Shown piece after piece: positions 32,114-46,986 of a stretch of DNA of 64,000 bases. Position 1 is the stretch's first letter; every line of letters begins with the position of its first letter. Position numbers and translations under genes: made by a program. Source of the stretch: Ichthyophthirius multifiliis (lineage: Eukaryota; Ciliophora; Oligohymenophorea; Hymenostomatida); contig NW_004086353.1 of assembly GCF_000220395.1 (NCBI RefSeq), positions 62,001 through 126,000 of the forward strand, written 5' to 3'. The notes beneath the pieces are model-generated. The model saw only the letters and a program-made list of their open reading frames with translations. It searched no databases and was not told the origin of the DNA.

Positions 32114-33570
32114 AAATAAAGAAATTTCTTATTTATAATAATTAAATAATTTTATTATTATATATTATTATTAAATAATTATTATTTTTTTTAATTTTTC
32201 ATATATGATTTTTTATAAATTAATATAATTATTTTTATTATCGATTTTAATTTAATTTTATATTAATAAAAAAAAATATAAACTTTTTTATTTTTAATTT
32301 TTTATCATAAATTTATTAATAGCTATTTTTTATAGAAATAAATGTTCTTAAATATATAGTTTTCATTTTTAAAATATATTATTTAAATTAATATGTTTAT
32401 TTTAATTAATAATGAAAATAATATTTGAATTTTTAGATTTATTTATTAAAAATAATACTTATATGAAATTAATCTTTTTAAAATAATTAATGAATAAGGT
32501 TATATACAATTTTAAATAATATGTTTATTATAAATAATTTTTTTTCTCAATTTATATAGAATTAAAACACAATTATAATATGTATTTAAATTATAATAAG
32601 ATATTTTTTGTTATATCAAATTTATATTAATTACAATGTCTTTAAAAATGAATTATTTAAGAAGATTTAAATTTTGTAATAATTATTATGAAAAAAATTA
32701 AAAAAATTATTTTTAATCATTTAAAAATTAATGAATTTTTGAAATTTACAATATAGACATAAAATATAAATATTATATTTAATAAATTATTGAATTTTTA
32801 ATGAAACATTTGTAAAATAAAATATAATAATTAAACTTTTTATAAATGATTATAATAATTTGTCTTATAAAATATTAATCATATGAATTTTAAACCATAT
32901 AGTTTATATTTTGTAATATTTAGATTTTATTTAATATAAAATAATTTTTCAAATAATACGTAAATTGTTAAAAAAAATTAAAAAGTAAATAAGAATTTTA
33001 TAAATTAAAATAATTTTAAGTATGATTATAATTTATTAAATATAATGTTTAAACGTTTTAAAATTAATTTAAAATTAAAATAATTTTTTATTAACATGTT
33101 TTTTTTCAAAAAAAAAAAAAACACATTTATAAAAATATATATAATAAATAATATTTTTTTTAGAATTAATTTTAAAAAGAATTTAGACAAAGATTGGATA
33201 TTAATGAAATAAAATAATAATAAATTAATAAAGGTAAACATAAAAAATTTTGTGTTTTTAAATAAATTAATATATTAATTTGTTTATAAGTTATAAAGTA
33301 TATAAATCATATTATAATTTTGTTACAAATTTAATTTTAAGTAAATTATTTGTATTAATTTATATTAAAAATCATCAAAAAGACTAAATTTAAATATATA
33401 ATTTTATTCCTTTAATTTATACTAATTAAAAAGAGAAGAAAAAAAAAATTAAATTTAGAAGTATAAAAATAATTTTGTATAAATATTTTTAAATATTAAT
33501 TTTATACAATATATATAAATTAAAAAAAATAAAAAATAAACATAAAAAAAAAGTCACACAAAAATAAAAA
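32114..33570. other. intergenic A/T-rich stretch
   Basis: About 1.45 kb before the importin-5-like gene. Extremely A/T rich; no exon, RNA gene or repeat unit recognised. Confidence 0.5.
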
Positions 33571-36500
33571 ATGGCTGAATAAATTGTATAAATCATTAAC
33601 AATTTAGTCGGATAAATATAGAATCCCGAGATCCAAAAATAAGCTGAGGAATCTTTAAATCTTTTTAGTTCTTAAAATCCAAACGAATTCGTTTAATACT
33701 TAATATAAATTTTAAAAAGTAAAAAAATAATAACTATTTATAAGATTATATTTTTAAAATAAAATAGATTCTTAAAATGAATAACATAGAGTATTCGTAG
33801 CCAGTCATTTAAGAAAAATAACATCTAAATTTGCCGAAAAATCATTTGTAAACATATGGGATTAACTTAACGTAGAATCTTAATAATTAATATAGACTTA
33901 ATTATTCGAATGCTTAAAAACCGAACCTGTTTAAAACATAAGATACTTAATAAGTGATTGTATAGGAGAATTAGCAGGTTCTTTATTAGAAGATCCTTAA
34001 AATAATAAGTGGCCTGAACTTGTCCCATTATTATGGTAATTATTTATGCAATCAAATACAAACTTAATAGAAAGTGGTTTCAAAATTTTAGTGAATTTAT
34101 TAACTTTTGCTTCTGATACATTTGAAAAGAGCCAAAATGAACTCAAGAATTTATTCTAAAATGGTATATAGAATGAAAACGTTAAAATATCAGTAGCTTG
34201 TATATAAGCATTAGGAGCATATCTATCAGTATTAGAACCTAAATAAGCAAAAGGATTTTAATACTTAATTCCTTAAATGTTAAATACTCTTTACAAAGTC
34301 CTAAAAACTGATTAAGATGAAGGATAACTTATTTTGGAAGTTTTTACTGATATTGTAGAAACTGAACCTAAATTTTTCAAGGAAAATTTCGAATAATTAT
34401 TCTCTACTGTTTGGAAAATCAATATGGAAGAAAAAGAAATTGAAACTGATATCAAACATATGGGAACTGAAACTTTAATATCTTTAGTTTAAAGATTACC
34501 TTAAATTGTTCGTAAGAATTAAGAATACTTATTAAAATTAATTGAATTGATTTTCTCTCATATGATTGAAATAGACCAAGAAGTAACCGATGAATGGAAA
34601 TAACCTCCTGAAGGTTTCAATGAAGATATAGAAGAAGATGCAGATTTCGAAACTACAAGATTTGGTATGAATGCAATAGATAGAATTATAGATTCAGTAG
34701 GAGATAAAGAAACACTTCCTATATTATCATAAACAGTAGAAAAATTACTCTAACATGCTGATTGGAGATATAACTATGCAGCTATTATGGCTCTTTCTTA
34801 AGTCGGTGAATATATTGATGATGTAGCCACTGTTTAACCTATTATGGATGTCGTTTTGAAATTCTTAAGTTCTCCAAATCCAGTTATTAGATATGGTGTT
34901 TTCCATGCTATTGGGTAAATATCAGATGATATGAAACCTGAGTTCTAAACTGTATATAAAGATAGCATTATGAAAGTAATTCTTTAACATTTAGATGATC
35001 CCGTACCTAGAGTAGCCTCTCATGCAGCTGCAGCTTTGACTAATTTTGTTGAAGGATTTACTGAATAAGATGTATAACCTTATTTGTAGGTTACTTTGGA
35101 AAAATTGTTTGCTTTAGTAAATAGTGGATGTTCGATTGTAAAGGAAAATTGCATGACTGCTATTGCTTCTACTGCTGAGGCTGCAAAAGAACATTTTCAT
35201 GCTTACTTTGATATATCTATGCCTATTTTATTCAAGGTATTTGATGCTTATAAAGGAAAAGAATATAAATAATTAAGAGGTTAAACTATTGAATGTATTA
35301 CTCTTATTGCACACTCTGTTTCTAAAGAGAAATTCCTTCCTTATCTTGATTAAATTACTAATATTATTATTAACATATAAGAATCTAATCTTGATAATTA
35401 AGATCCTTAAAAGACTTACGTACTTTCTGGTTGGTAACGTCTTTGTTTGAAATACAATGTAGAATTAACTACTTATTTACCAAAAATATTACCTGGTGTA
35501 TTCAAAATTGTAAGCTAAATAATAAAAAAAGATGCCTGTGATTCTGATGAAGCTGAAGTAGCTCTTGCTATGTTGGAAGTATTTATTGATTAATTCGGAT
35601 CTAATTATGTTAATTATGTAGAGGAAACTACTAAATTAATATCACCTTTATGCAGTTATAAATACTCTGAATCTATTAGAGATTAAGCATCGAAATGTTT
35701 ACCTGGTTTGATTAAATGTGCTTAATAATAACCAGAAACTTAAAAAAATATGGTGAGATATTTCCTTGGATTATTATGGGATGCTGCATCTTCGGAATTC
35801 GATAGCGAAATTATAATTTCTTAAATTACTGCAATGAAAGAATGTATAGAGAGTTGTGGAAAATTCATGACTTAATAAGAAATATAAAGTCTCTCAGATA
35901 AAGTTATTAAGTTACTTTTGGATTCTGATAAAAGAAAAGCTGAGAATGAAAAATGGAAAAATGAAGAAGATGTTGAAGATGAAGAAAAAAACATACTTGA
36001 AGAAGATCTTAAAATTGAAGAAAATTTATAAGTTTCTATCGCTGAATTAATTGGGGTACTTTTCAAAACTCATAAAGAATAAACACTTAATTTGGCTCAC
36101 ATTTTATATACTTAAGTGTTACCTAAAGTTATGGATAGCAAAGTTTCAGATAATATGCATAAATTCGGACTTTTCCTTATTGATGATATGGTTGAATTCC
36201 TCGGATTTGAACATATGGGGGATAAATGGGGCGAATTTGCTTAAGCTTTGTCTATTTTTGCTGTTGATAAATCTTCATAAGTTAGATAGGCAGCAGTATA
36301 TGGAATTGGTATTTTCGCTTAAGTTACCCCTACTGCATAATTCTCTGTTTATGCTTAAGGTTTAGTTAAAACTTTACTTGCTTCTATTGCTTATCCTTAA
36401 GGAAGTGAAAAGGAAAAAACTTATGGCCATGCAAAAGATAATGCTATTAGTTCTCTTGGTAAAATTATTAGATATTAAAGTGAAAGTTTATCTCTTAATG

Positions 36501-36823
36501 AAATTTTGGGCTTATGGTTAAATAATCTTCCTCTTAAATTCGATAAATAAGAAGGCGTATTTTAACATAGATTACTTGCCGAACTCACAATTAATAGACC
36601 TGATCTAATTACTTAAAATGAGGGTTTCATTTAAAAAACTATTGTTACTTTTGGATAAGTTTTGGGAACTAAATTTGTTGATTAAGAAGGTACTGCTCTT
36701 ATTCATTAAGCTATAAATAGATTAACTTAAGTTGATTTTGTTAAAAATAATTGGAATTCTATTGTGGCTAATTTAACTGACGGATAAAAAGTTAAATTAT
36801 AATAAGGTGCTTAGGCTTAATGA
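33571..36823 (+). CDS. importin-5/karyopherin beta-3-like nuclear import receptor
   Basis: ATG 33571 to TGA 36821-36823 with one 49-bp intron (33719-33767), giving 1,067 residues, close to the ~1,095 of importin-5. A HEAT-repeat solenoid runs throughout: FVASHLRKITSKFAEKSF near the N terminus, LGAYLSVLEP, ADWRYNYAAIMALSQVGEYI, VIRYGVFHAIGQISDDMKPE, HLDDPVPRVASHAAAALTNF, LRGQTIECITLIAHSV and QVRQAAVYGIGIFAQ. An acidic loop (EDVEDEEKNILEED) sits near residue 790. The receptor carries cargo such as ribosomal proteins and histones through nuclear pores and releases it on RanGTP binding. Sequence conservation is high along the whole length, with no disrupted frame. Confidence 0.93.
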
Positions 36824-37160
36824 TTTTTATTTTTTTAATTCTAAGAGAATGAAAATATTTTTTTTCATTTTTTCTTTAAAATATAAGTTTATATATAAAT
36901 ATAAAATATTTGTGTGTGTGATTTAATAGAGTTTAATTTTATTTTCAAAAAAAAAAAAAAATATTTATTTTATATCAAATTAATTTTTTTTTTTTTTGGA
37001 CTATAAATTATTCAATTATATAAATATTTCTAAAAGTATATTTATAAATATGAATATTATTTGAAAATATATAAAGCAAATTTATGATTATAAATAATCA
37101 TTTTTTAAAAGAATTAGGCATAAGATTAATATAACTATTCAAAAAAAAAAGCTTTATTTT

Positions 37161-38277
<1,117 letters not shown>

Positions 38278-38828
38278 TTTTATTTTATTATTTTGTATTT
38301 TAATTAATTTTATATATATATATATTATTAATTTTATATATATATATATTATAAATTTTAGACATTTAACTTATACTATAAAAATTGAATTAAATAATTA
38401 ATTCTGTAAAATTAAAATTTTAAATAATACTATAGTTAGTTTTTTTTTATTTTATTTATTATTATATTTTAACTATTTCCGAAAAAAATACTAATTATTA
38501 TTTTTAATTTTAATTTTAAAATTAGGTTACATGTTCAATTATTTATTTTTAAAAAATATAAAAAATATTTATATTTTTTTAAGTCTTTTTAAATTCATGA
38601 AATAATATTAATTAAAATCAAATTATTTCCAAATATTTCTTTTATTATTGCTTTTCTCAATAAAGTTTATTTACTATTGATTATTAAATTTAAATAAAAA
38701 ATAACATTAATAAAATTTAAATAATTTTAATAATTGTTATTAAAAAAAAATACACTTAATAAAGCAAAACAAAGGTTGCTACTAAATAAATTTGAGAAAA
38801 TTAATTTATTATATATAAATTATTAATT
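38278..38828. other. divergent intergenic region with AT dinucleotide runs
   Basis: About 550 bp between the divergent TRM61 and K+ channel genes. Two (TA)n runs lie at about 38311-38351. No exon seen. Confidence 0.5.
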
Positions 38829-41800
38829 ATGCTAAATAATATACAAAATGAAGAATATATTATAAATTAAAGTTTTTCTCCACTAAATCAGGTTTGCAAA
38901 AAAAAATATTTTTTATAAAATTCAAATCTTTTTTTATTATTAAATTTTTAAATAGACATATTAGTTAATTAATAGAACCATATTAAATTAACCTATCGAA
39001 TAAAATTAAAATATATGTAATATTTAGTAATTAGATTAAATTCAATAAAAAATAGAAAATGTCCCTAAATCAAATGAAAAAAACTACAACATATTTAACA
39101 AAAATATTTTAACTCAACCGAAAAAAGTAGTAAATATACTTTAAGCATTACACTTATTATTTAATGTGATGAAATTTATAAAAATAATAATAAAAGATGC
39201 TCGCATATATCAATTATTAACAGAAGAACAACACGAACTAATATAAGATAAAGCAGCTTTTTTTACTGTTATAGTAAAAAAGAATGATTCTATCTATAAA
39301 TTAAAGCAATTAATAATAACAAAATTAATAAAAATAATAAAATAACTAAATAAAATACCCACAATATCACCTATATCTCCATTAAAAAAACTTTGGGATT
39401 TTTTCGTGGCTTGCAATATAGTTGTATCAATATATAATTTTAGTTTAGTAATATTCTTTGATATGAGTGTATATTCAAACATTGATACATTCCAATTTAA
39501 TTATATAATATCTTTAATTGATATTTTTTTATAGTTTAACACCGGAATTTCGGAAAAAGGGAAATTCATAATGTAAAGATAAGTAATATCTTTAAATTAT
39601 TTAAAGAAAAATTTTATATTTGATTTAATTTCAAGTATTCCTTTATTTATTTTTTTCTATTAAATTCCTTTAGATCCAATTATTTTACGATTTTTAACAT
39701 CTCTTAATTTTGTAAAAATTTATATTTTAAATGACATTGTTGATAGATTAGCTACATACTTAAGTTTTGAAAAAAATCTTAAAAATCTTGTTGATTTAAT
39801 TAGAATTTCCTTAGTTATTATTACTATTGGACATTTCTTTGCTTGTTTTTGGCATGGATTAGCTATTTATGAAATTGAATAATTAAATAGGTAGGATACT
39901 TGGCTTCACTCTAAAAACCTTATTGGTTAATCCGTTTATGTAAAATATGTTTATGCTATTTATTTCCTTGCCGCTACTATGATTACTGTTGGATACGGAG
40001 ACTTGACTCCTTAAAATTATATCGAATGTTTATTTGTTATGTGTACAATGATTTTGACAGGAATGGTTTATGCATATTCATTGAATTCTATAGGTAATAT
40101 TATTTCAGAAATAAATAAAGAAAGTTAAAGCCATAGAGATAATATGTAAACTATTCATGCCTTTATGCGTTAAGAAAATGTAAATTCTGATTTAAGGACT
40201 AGGATTTCTAATTATTTGGAATATTTATATAAAGTAAATACTTTTTAATTACACTTTTTTTAATTTAAAAAGGAATATAATTCAGTATAAAAATAAAAAT
40301 AAATTGAAGTTATAGAAAAGCTTTCATAATAATTAAAGCATGATCTTATATATGAAGTATAAGGTAAATATTTGAAGGATATTCCGTTTATTTCTTAACT
40401 TGAATCTTACCATAAAATAGTTAATATTATGTAAGAATGCTCTTTTTCTCCTGGAGAATTGATTTTCAAACAGTAAGAATAAGATGATTGCTGTGTATAT
40501 TATTTAGTCAAAGGTCAAGTTTAGATACTTTTTGAAAGTAGTGTTAAATATAGACATGATACTATAATAAAAGAATTACATAAGAAATAGTATTTTGGAG
40601 AAGTATCCCTTTTTACGGGAAATGCAAGAGAAAGTACGGCAAAAGCGATGGAGTTTTGCAGATTATATAAGATAAAAAGAGATGATTTTTTACAAATAAT
40701 AAAAGAAAATTCTATTGATTTCGAACGTGTTTAAATGTTTAAAGAAGGAATTACACTTCAAAATAAATATAGAGCTTTAAATATGCCTTGTTATACATGT
40801 AATTGGGAAGATCATTTGGCTATTAGTTGTCCTAAAACACATCTGACAATAACTAAGCATGTATATATAAAAAAACTTAATTTATCGTTACCACATAAAA
40901 CTAGAAATCCAAAAAAAAGAAAGAAATTTAAAATAAAATGCTTATTGAAATAATAATAATGTTATGAATCAATAATTAATATAAATTAAAACTAATAGTT
41001 TGAAAATTATTTAAATTAAATTGAAATAAACCTTAATATTAATTATGAAGAATTAGAAAGAATATAAAAATAATTAGATTAAGAATAAAATAATGCGCCT
41101 ATTATTGAAGATTTAAATGAAAATGTAAAAAGCCCATAATCGTAAAACGATTAAAAATAGCTAAAAAATGATATTATATGTGAACTTAAAAATGAATAAT
41201 ATATTTATAAAAGAGATGAAATCAAATATAATAAAATTAAAGATTTATATTTTGGAGGATTTAAGAATAATATTTAACACCCCTTATGTTCTTTAAGATA
41301 AATAGATTAAGTTAATATTGATGAAAGTGAAAGAACAAATACAAAATCAAATTCAAATTCAGCTATTTTATCTATTGAAACTGAAATCTATAAAAATTAA
41401 GTTTAGATTGTTAATAATGGAATTGATAATTTTTTAAATATAAAAGATAATCTGATTGAATAATGTATTAATATAGAAAATTAAGAAACAAAATCAAATT
41501 AAACATTTGACAATCTTAGTTTAAATCATAATGATAAGAATCTAGTAATTAAAAATATAAATGAAAATTAAATATTTACTTAATAATCTTCCTAAGTTGA
41601 TTTAATAAAATCCTAATAATCTTTATAAAAATAGAAAAACCCAGAAAATATAGTAAATGAAATAATTTCTGAATTCGAATAAAATAATTAAATGTTTAAA
41701 CATAAGGGAACGATCAATAATGAAGAATAAACTAACACTTTATTTAATGAAAATAATATTAACAATAATTAATATATTTCTTCTGAATCTTCTTTATAAA

Positions 41801-42443
41801 CTGGATCGATTCCTACTTTAAATATGGGTTCTTCAAATAAGATTATTTAGAAAAAGAAAAAAACACCAAATGGAAAATAAAGAATAAATAAAGAAAATAA
41901 CACTAAAAAAAGAGTAGTAATTCATAGTATGAAAGAAAATAAAATAAAAATAATACTATAATTATTAAGACCTTCAAATAGAAAATAATCTTAACTTTAA
42001 AATTTTGAAAGATAATAATAATAACAATAAATTGATGGTTAAACATAAATGATTTCAAATGTTGAAAATTATGAATTTCAATAAAATTAATAATTAAAAA
42101 TCCTTCTATTAGATTTTCGATTACATAAAATTTAATTAGTGATATAAAAAATTAAATAGGATCTTATACTGATTTAGAAGCAAATAAAAATTAAATTATT
42201 AATAATTTACCAATGTATATATTAGATAAATTAGATTTTTTTAAAAACTTCACTTACTATTATCCACATAATAATGTTGATCTTATATTAGATAGATTTA
42301 AAAAATTTTAGTCTGGAATTTAAAATCATAAAAATTAAAAAAAATATTAAAAAAGAAAAAACATTTTTGTGTAAGGGAAGCGACTATTAAATTTTAATGG
42401 AACAATAAATACAATAAATACTTATAAAAAAAAGAAAATATGA
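38829..42443 (+). CDS. cyclic-nucleotide-binding-domain K+ channel (EAG/HCN-like) with CCHC knuckle
   Basis: ATG 38829, intron 38892-38955, TGA 42441-42443. After a soluble N terminus come membrane segments S1-S6 (WDFFVACNIVVSIYNFSLVI; FIFDLISSIPLFIFF; a segment with RFLTSLNFVKIY; VDLIRISLVIITIGHFFACF), a pore helix and filter AATMITVGYGDLTP (~39975-40011), and S6. A C-linker (HAFMRQENVNSDLRTRISNY) leads to a cNMP-binding domain with CSFSPGELIFKQ, VYYLVKGQVQILF and KKQYFGEVSLFTGNARESTA. The usual S4 arginine ladder is weak. Right after it is CYTCNWEDHLAISC (40789-40830), a perfect CX2CX4HX4C zinc knuckle. A ~450-residue Asn/Gln/Ser-rich tail follows. Ciliates have very large families of such channels. 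One missing A in the run at 42096-42100 is needed to join the last ~110 codons. Confidence 0.88.
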
Positions 42444-42712
42444 AAATTTTTCGTTTATTAATAATATTAGGTTAATAAATTGTAAATTAATAAATATATA
42501 AAGTGTAAAATAGATATTTATTATTATTATATTAAATTATATTTTATAATTTTTACAATATTTTATATGTTAAGATTAAAATAATTAAAATGTTATATTA
42601 TTTAATTTTTATAAATACTTTATTTGATTTTTATAACTGATTATTTGATTTTCTTAAATTATTTATTTTTTTGTTTTCAATAAATAGTAATTAATTAAAA
42701 ATAATTATATAA

Positions 42713-45620
42713 ATGAAAAATAAATAAAAAATAAAGCTATCTTAAGCTTTAAAAGCCAAAAAAATTTCTTATTATTAATAAGATGTTTAATTAAATAATA
42801 GTTTTATTGTTAAAATTGATTAAATTCCTCAATTTTATCATAAATCTATAAAAAAATTAGATTTGAATCATAATTAAATAAGTTCTTTATAGGGATTAGA
42901 GTATTTAATCAATTTATAATAGCTGAATATACAATATAATTAAGTATTAAATTTATATTAACATTAAAAAACAAAAAACTAAAGATTTAATTTTTAGAAA
43001 ATATATTTCCACTCAAAAAATTATAAAACTTGCGAATATTAAATATGAAAGGCAATGTAATTTAGCATATAATGAATTATTAGTATAATGTTGTTTATAT
43101 TGTTAACTAATTGAAATATTTAGATGGTTGGGTATATAAAATATGAAGTTAAAATATTATTTTAAAATTTAGGAAATAACTGAGAATTGTAGATAGGAAA
43201 GTAAAGAATGTATTAATTAATATAATTAATTTATTGATATTCTTCTAAAAAATTATATTGAATTAATATTACTTTAAAATGTAAATATATTATTAATTAT
43301 AACTTAAAAAAAAAAAAAAAAAAAAAAAAGATAAGTAAGAAAGTTAACTTGCATAATGAGTTATTAAATAATAGAAACAAAAATAAATTCAATCTATAAA
43401 TATTGATAAGAAATTTCAATTTGGAATCAATTTTTTAAAAATAAGAAGTGATAGAACTTATGAGAATAAACTTATTAAATGATGTTTATTAAATATAAGC
43501 AAATATTTTAAAAACGTAAAATTATTTTTTTTTTTAGTTAAAATAAAAAAATGAACCAATTATTTTTTATAATAAAAAAGAAATAATATAATTGAAGCAT
43601 TCAAAGATTTATAATAAAAACAAAAATAATTTAAAATAAAAATTATTTAAGGTTTAAAAGAGAAAACTCTTAATTTTAAAGATAAAATGAATTAAAATAA
43701 AATAAAATAAAATTTGTAAGAATTCTCTAATTAAAAATTATAATAAAAGTGTTTTTTATTATTTAAGTAAAATATTTTCAAACACTAAAAAATAAGGCTT
43801 TTTTAAAAAAAGCAAAGAAATAATTACTTAAAAACTTAAATTTATAAAATATTTAATTAATGGTTAAGATAAATTATTTTGAATTAAAAAATAAAAATAA
43901 ATCTAAAAATAATAAATATAAAAACTTAATATAAAACTCTCTAAAAATGGAAAAGTAATATCTTATTTATTAAAAATATACAAAATTACTTTATTCAATA
44001 ATAATTTTGTTTAAAATAAAAATATTTGAAACTACTTTATGAGAAAAAAAATTAAATTAAAATATATAAAGTATAGCTTTAAAATGCAGATCTTCAAAGA
44101 AATAAAAATTTAAAAATTTTTATTTTTTAAAGTTTGAAAACTTATTTGAAAAAATATTGCTTAAGTATATCTGAAGAAAAAATAAAAAATAGAAAATCAA
44201 TAAATTATTATTAAAAAAAGGATTAAACAGAAATTTTTTAAAATGGAAATACTACTTTTATAATATAAAAAAATAAAAGAAAGAAAAACTGAAATTAAGT
44301 TAATTATTTTCAAATAGAATTTGCTTAACAAAAAATTTTTTATAATGGAAAAAAATAATTTAAATAATAAATTAAAAATAAATATTAGCATAAAAGAAGT
44401 TTATATAAAATTTAAAAAAGATGAAAGTAAGAATATTAAAGATATGGCAAAAAATATCTTAGAAAAATATGAAAAATAAAAAACTTTATTTATATTTTAT
44501 CAAAAGAAAGTATTTTGAAAAGTGGGAGAAAAAAAAGCTAGAATAAATATAAGAAAAAATAATAGTTTAATAATTCTAAGTTGATATTAATAAAAGTTGA
44601 AAATTTAAGCTTTTATAAAATTAAAAAGTATTTTTTTCAAAAATAAAAATTTGAATATAAAAATAAATACGTTTACAAAAACAAGAAGAAAATTTCATAA
44701 AATTTAATAATATTTTTTATTCTGGAAAAGATTTTCTCATAAAACTAAACTTTTATAATTATTTTTGAAAAAAAAAACAAATAAATTTCAATTGAATATT
44801 TTATTAAATTTAAGCTTTATTTCTAGTTTAGTATTAACAAAAAAATAAGAAAATTAAAAATTCAAAGAACATATTTAAAAAAGTTATTTAATTCATGGAA
44901 AAAAACTATTAAAAAATAAATAATAATGAATAAATTTTAACTAAAATTATAAAGAAATTAAAAAAAATAAGTAAATTTTAAAAATATAATAAATAAAAAA
45001 ATTAAATATATAGTATTATTTTTTTAAAAAAGTAATTTAAAAGTTTTATTTAAAGATTAATAATATTTAATTTAATTAAAGCAAAAAATAAATTTTATTT
45101 AAGTCAAAAGCAATGTAAATATTTCGAATAAGCTGAACTCTAATAATAACAATATATTAAGTCTTTAATTTAAAAAGTACTCTTTTATTTCTTATTTAAA
45201 TTATAATTTTAATATTTTTTTATTTTATTTTACAAGAATGAAAGTTTTATAGAAATAATAAAAGTAATAAAAGAAGAATACGATTTAAAATTATAAAATT
45301 AAATATATGAAATTTAAATCAAATTTGATGAATTAATATAGTAACGGTAAAATGTAATTCATTAAATTAAATTAGAAAACAATATTTTAAAAGCTTAAAA
45401 TTAAATGTAAGAAAAGAAAATTATTAATTAAAATATAGAAAGCAAATAACATTAATTATAATTGGATAGTTTAGCTGAAAATTCTTTTAGTTTTACTAAA
45501 TATTTAACTTAAAATATTAATTAATGTTCAACAGCATGTATTTATTATATATATAATATATTTATAAAAAAACAAAAACTTAATAAAGCCATTTTAAATA
45601 TGTAGATTAGCCAAAGATGA
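42713..45620 (+). CDS. LRR protein with Sfi1-like Trp repeats and C-terminal coiled coil
   Basis: ATG 42713-42715 to TGA 45618-45620. The first exon has leucine-rich repeats (IKKLDLNHNQISSLQGLEYL, INLQQLNIQYNQVLNLY). The next has NLRILNMKGNVIQ and the LRR cap NQLKYLDGWVY, typical of SDS22-like/axonemal LRR proteins. Downstream, pieces such as LQKWKSNILFIKNIQ, FLKWKYYFYNIKKQKK, LTKNFLQWKKIIQ, LKIWQKISQ and YFEKWEKKKLEQIQEK show Trp-anchored helical units like Sfi1 repeats. The C terminus is a coiled coil (EYDLKLQNQIYEIQIKFDEL, IKLENNILKAQ). Exon joins between 43.1 and 45.2 kb are only partly resolved and include long A runs. Likely a cytoskeletal or basal-body protein, by inference from the domains. 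Confidence 0.55.
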
Positions 45621-45817
45621 TATAAATAGTTAAACTTATTATTTTTTTAAATTTAAATATAAAAATAAAAATAATAAAATTATATATTGAAAATAAATAA
45701 ATATAAAATAATTATAATTTATTGTAAAAAAAATTAATTTAAATATATATATTATTAATAATATAAAAATAAATAAAATTAAAATTAAAAAAAATAAAAG
45801 AAATATTAGAAATATAA

Positions 45818-46855
45818 ATGAACCAATATAATTATTTATTTAAATTCATTTTAATAGGAAACACGTGTAAAATAAAACTTTATATATAAAATAATTAAAT
45901 ACGAATATAATAATTCTATTATAATTATATATATATTATTTAACCTAAATATTATGTATAATTTATTTCTAAATATTTAAAATAGGCGTAGGTAAATCTT
46001 GCTTATTATCTTAATTTACAGAAGGAAGATTTAAAAAAGAGCATGATGCAACTATAGGAGTTGAATTTGGTTCTAAAAATATATTAGTAAATGATACAGT
46101 AATAAAAATACAAATATGGGATACAGTAAATAATCTATATAATTCAATATTATAAATAGATAATTATAATCAAAATATATAAAGGCAGGTTAAGAATCAT
46201 TTAAAAGCATAACTCGCTCTTATTATAGAGGGTTACGTTATTTTTTATTTATTTTTTGATAAAATAAATAAACAAATTAAAATAGTTCAATAGGATCATT
46301 ATTAATTTTTGATATTACACATAAAGAAAGTTTTGATAGCTTGTAAATGTGGTTAAATGAAGTTATTAATAATGCAAATAAAAGCCTTTCTTTTATTGTT
46401 ATTGGAAATAAAATCGATTTAATTGGAAAGTAATACTTAATATTTATGTAGTGTTAGTATTTTTAATTAATTCTTATTTTTTTTACAAGGCGTTAAGTAA
46501 CATATGAAGAAGCTTAATAATTTGCAAAAGAAAATAATTTTATTTATATTGAAACATCTGCTTTAACGGGTGAGAATGTAGAAAATGCATTTAAATAAAT
46601 TGCAGAAGAAATTTTAAATAAAATATAAAATAAGGAAATTGATCCTAATAATCATGTAAATAATTAGTTTATATTTATTATATAAAGATAATTATTTAAA
46701 AATATATTTTATTCATAAATAAAAATATTTTAAAGAATTCAGGAATAAAAGTAGGAACAAAATAAAAATTTAATACTTAAAACTAAAATTATAATGAAAA
46801 TTTAACATTAGAGTAAGATAACTAGACAAATAAAAAAAATTAATGCTAATGTTGA
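45818..46855 (+). CDS. Rab2-like small GTPase
   Basis: ATG 45818 to TGA 46853-46855 with five introns (45867-45985, 46126-46184, 46232-46285, 46440-46489, 46656-46735). About 210 residues: FKFILIGNTCVGKS (P-loop), HDATIGVEFGSK (switch I with the conserved Thr), [20 protein letters not shown] (switch II), GNKIDLIG, ETSALTGENVENAF and a C-terminal CQC, a double-Cys geranylgeranylation signal. GIKVG before the tail and the switch II sequence are closest to Rab2, which acts at the ER-Golgi interface; Rab4/14 are alternatives. Intron 1 splits the P-loop codons. The family usually has Gly where the spliced P-loop gives Cys (GNTCVGKS). Confidence 0.88.
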
Positions 46856-46945
46856 TAGAAATTATAAAAAAATATTTTAAATAATAAATTTAATTAAGAT
46901 TAAAATAAAAACTTTGATAATATATGTTATAATATATATATATAA

Positions 46946-46986
<41 letters not shown>

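Noticed and set aside
35872-36066. Minus-strand Ser-rich ORF
   Set aside because: Antisense to the acidic loop of the importin-5-like gene.
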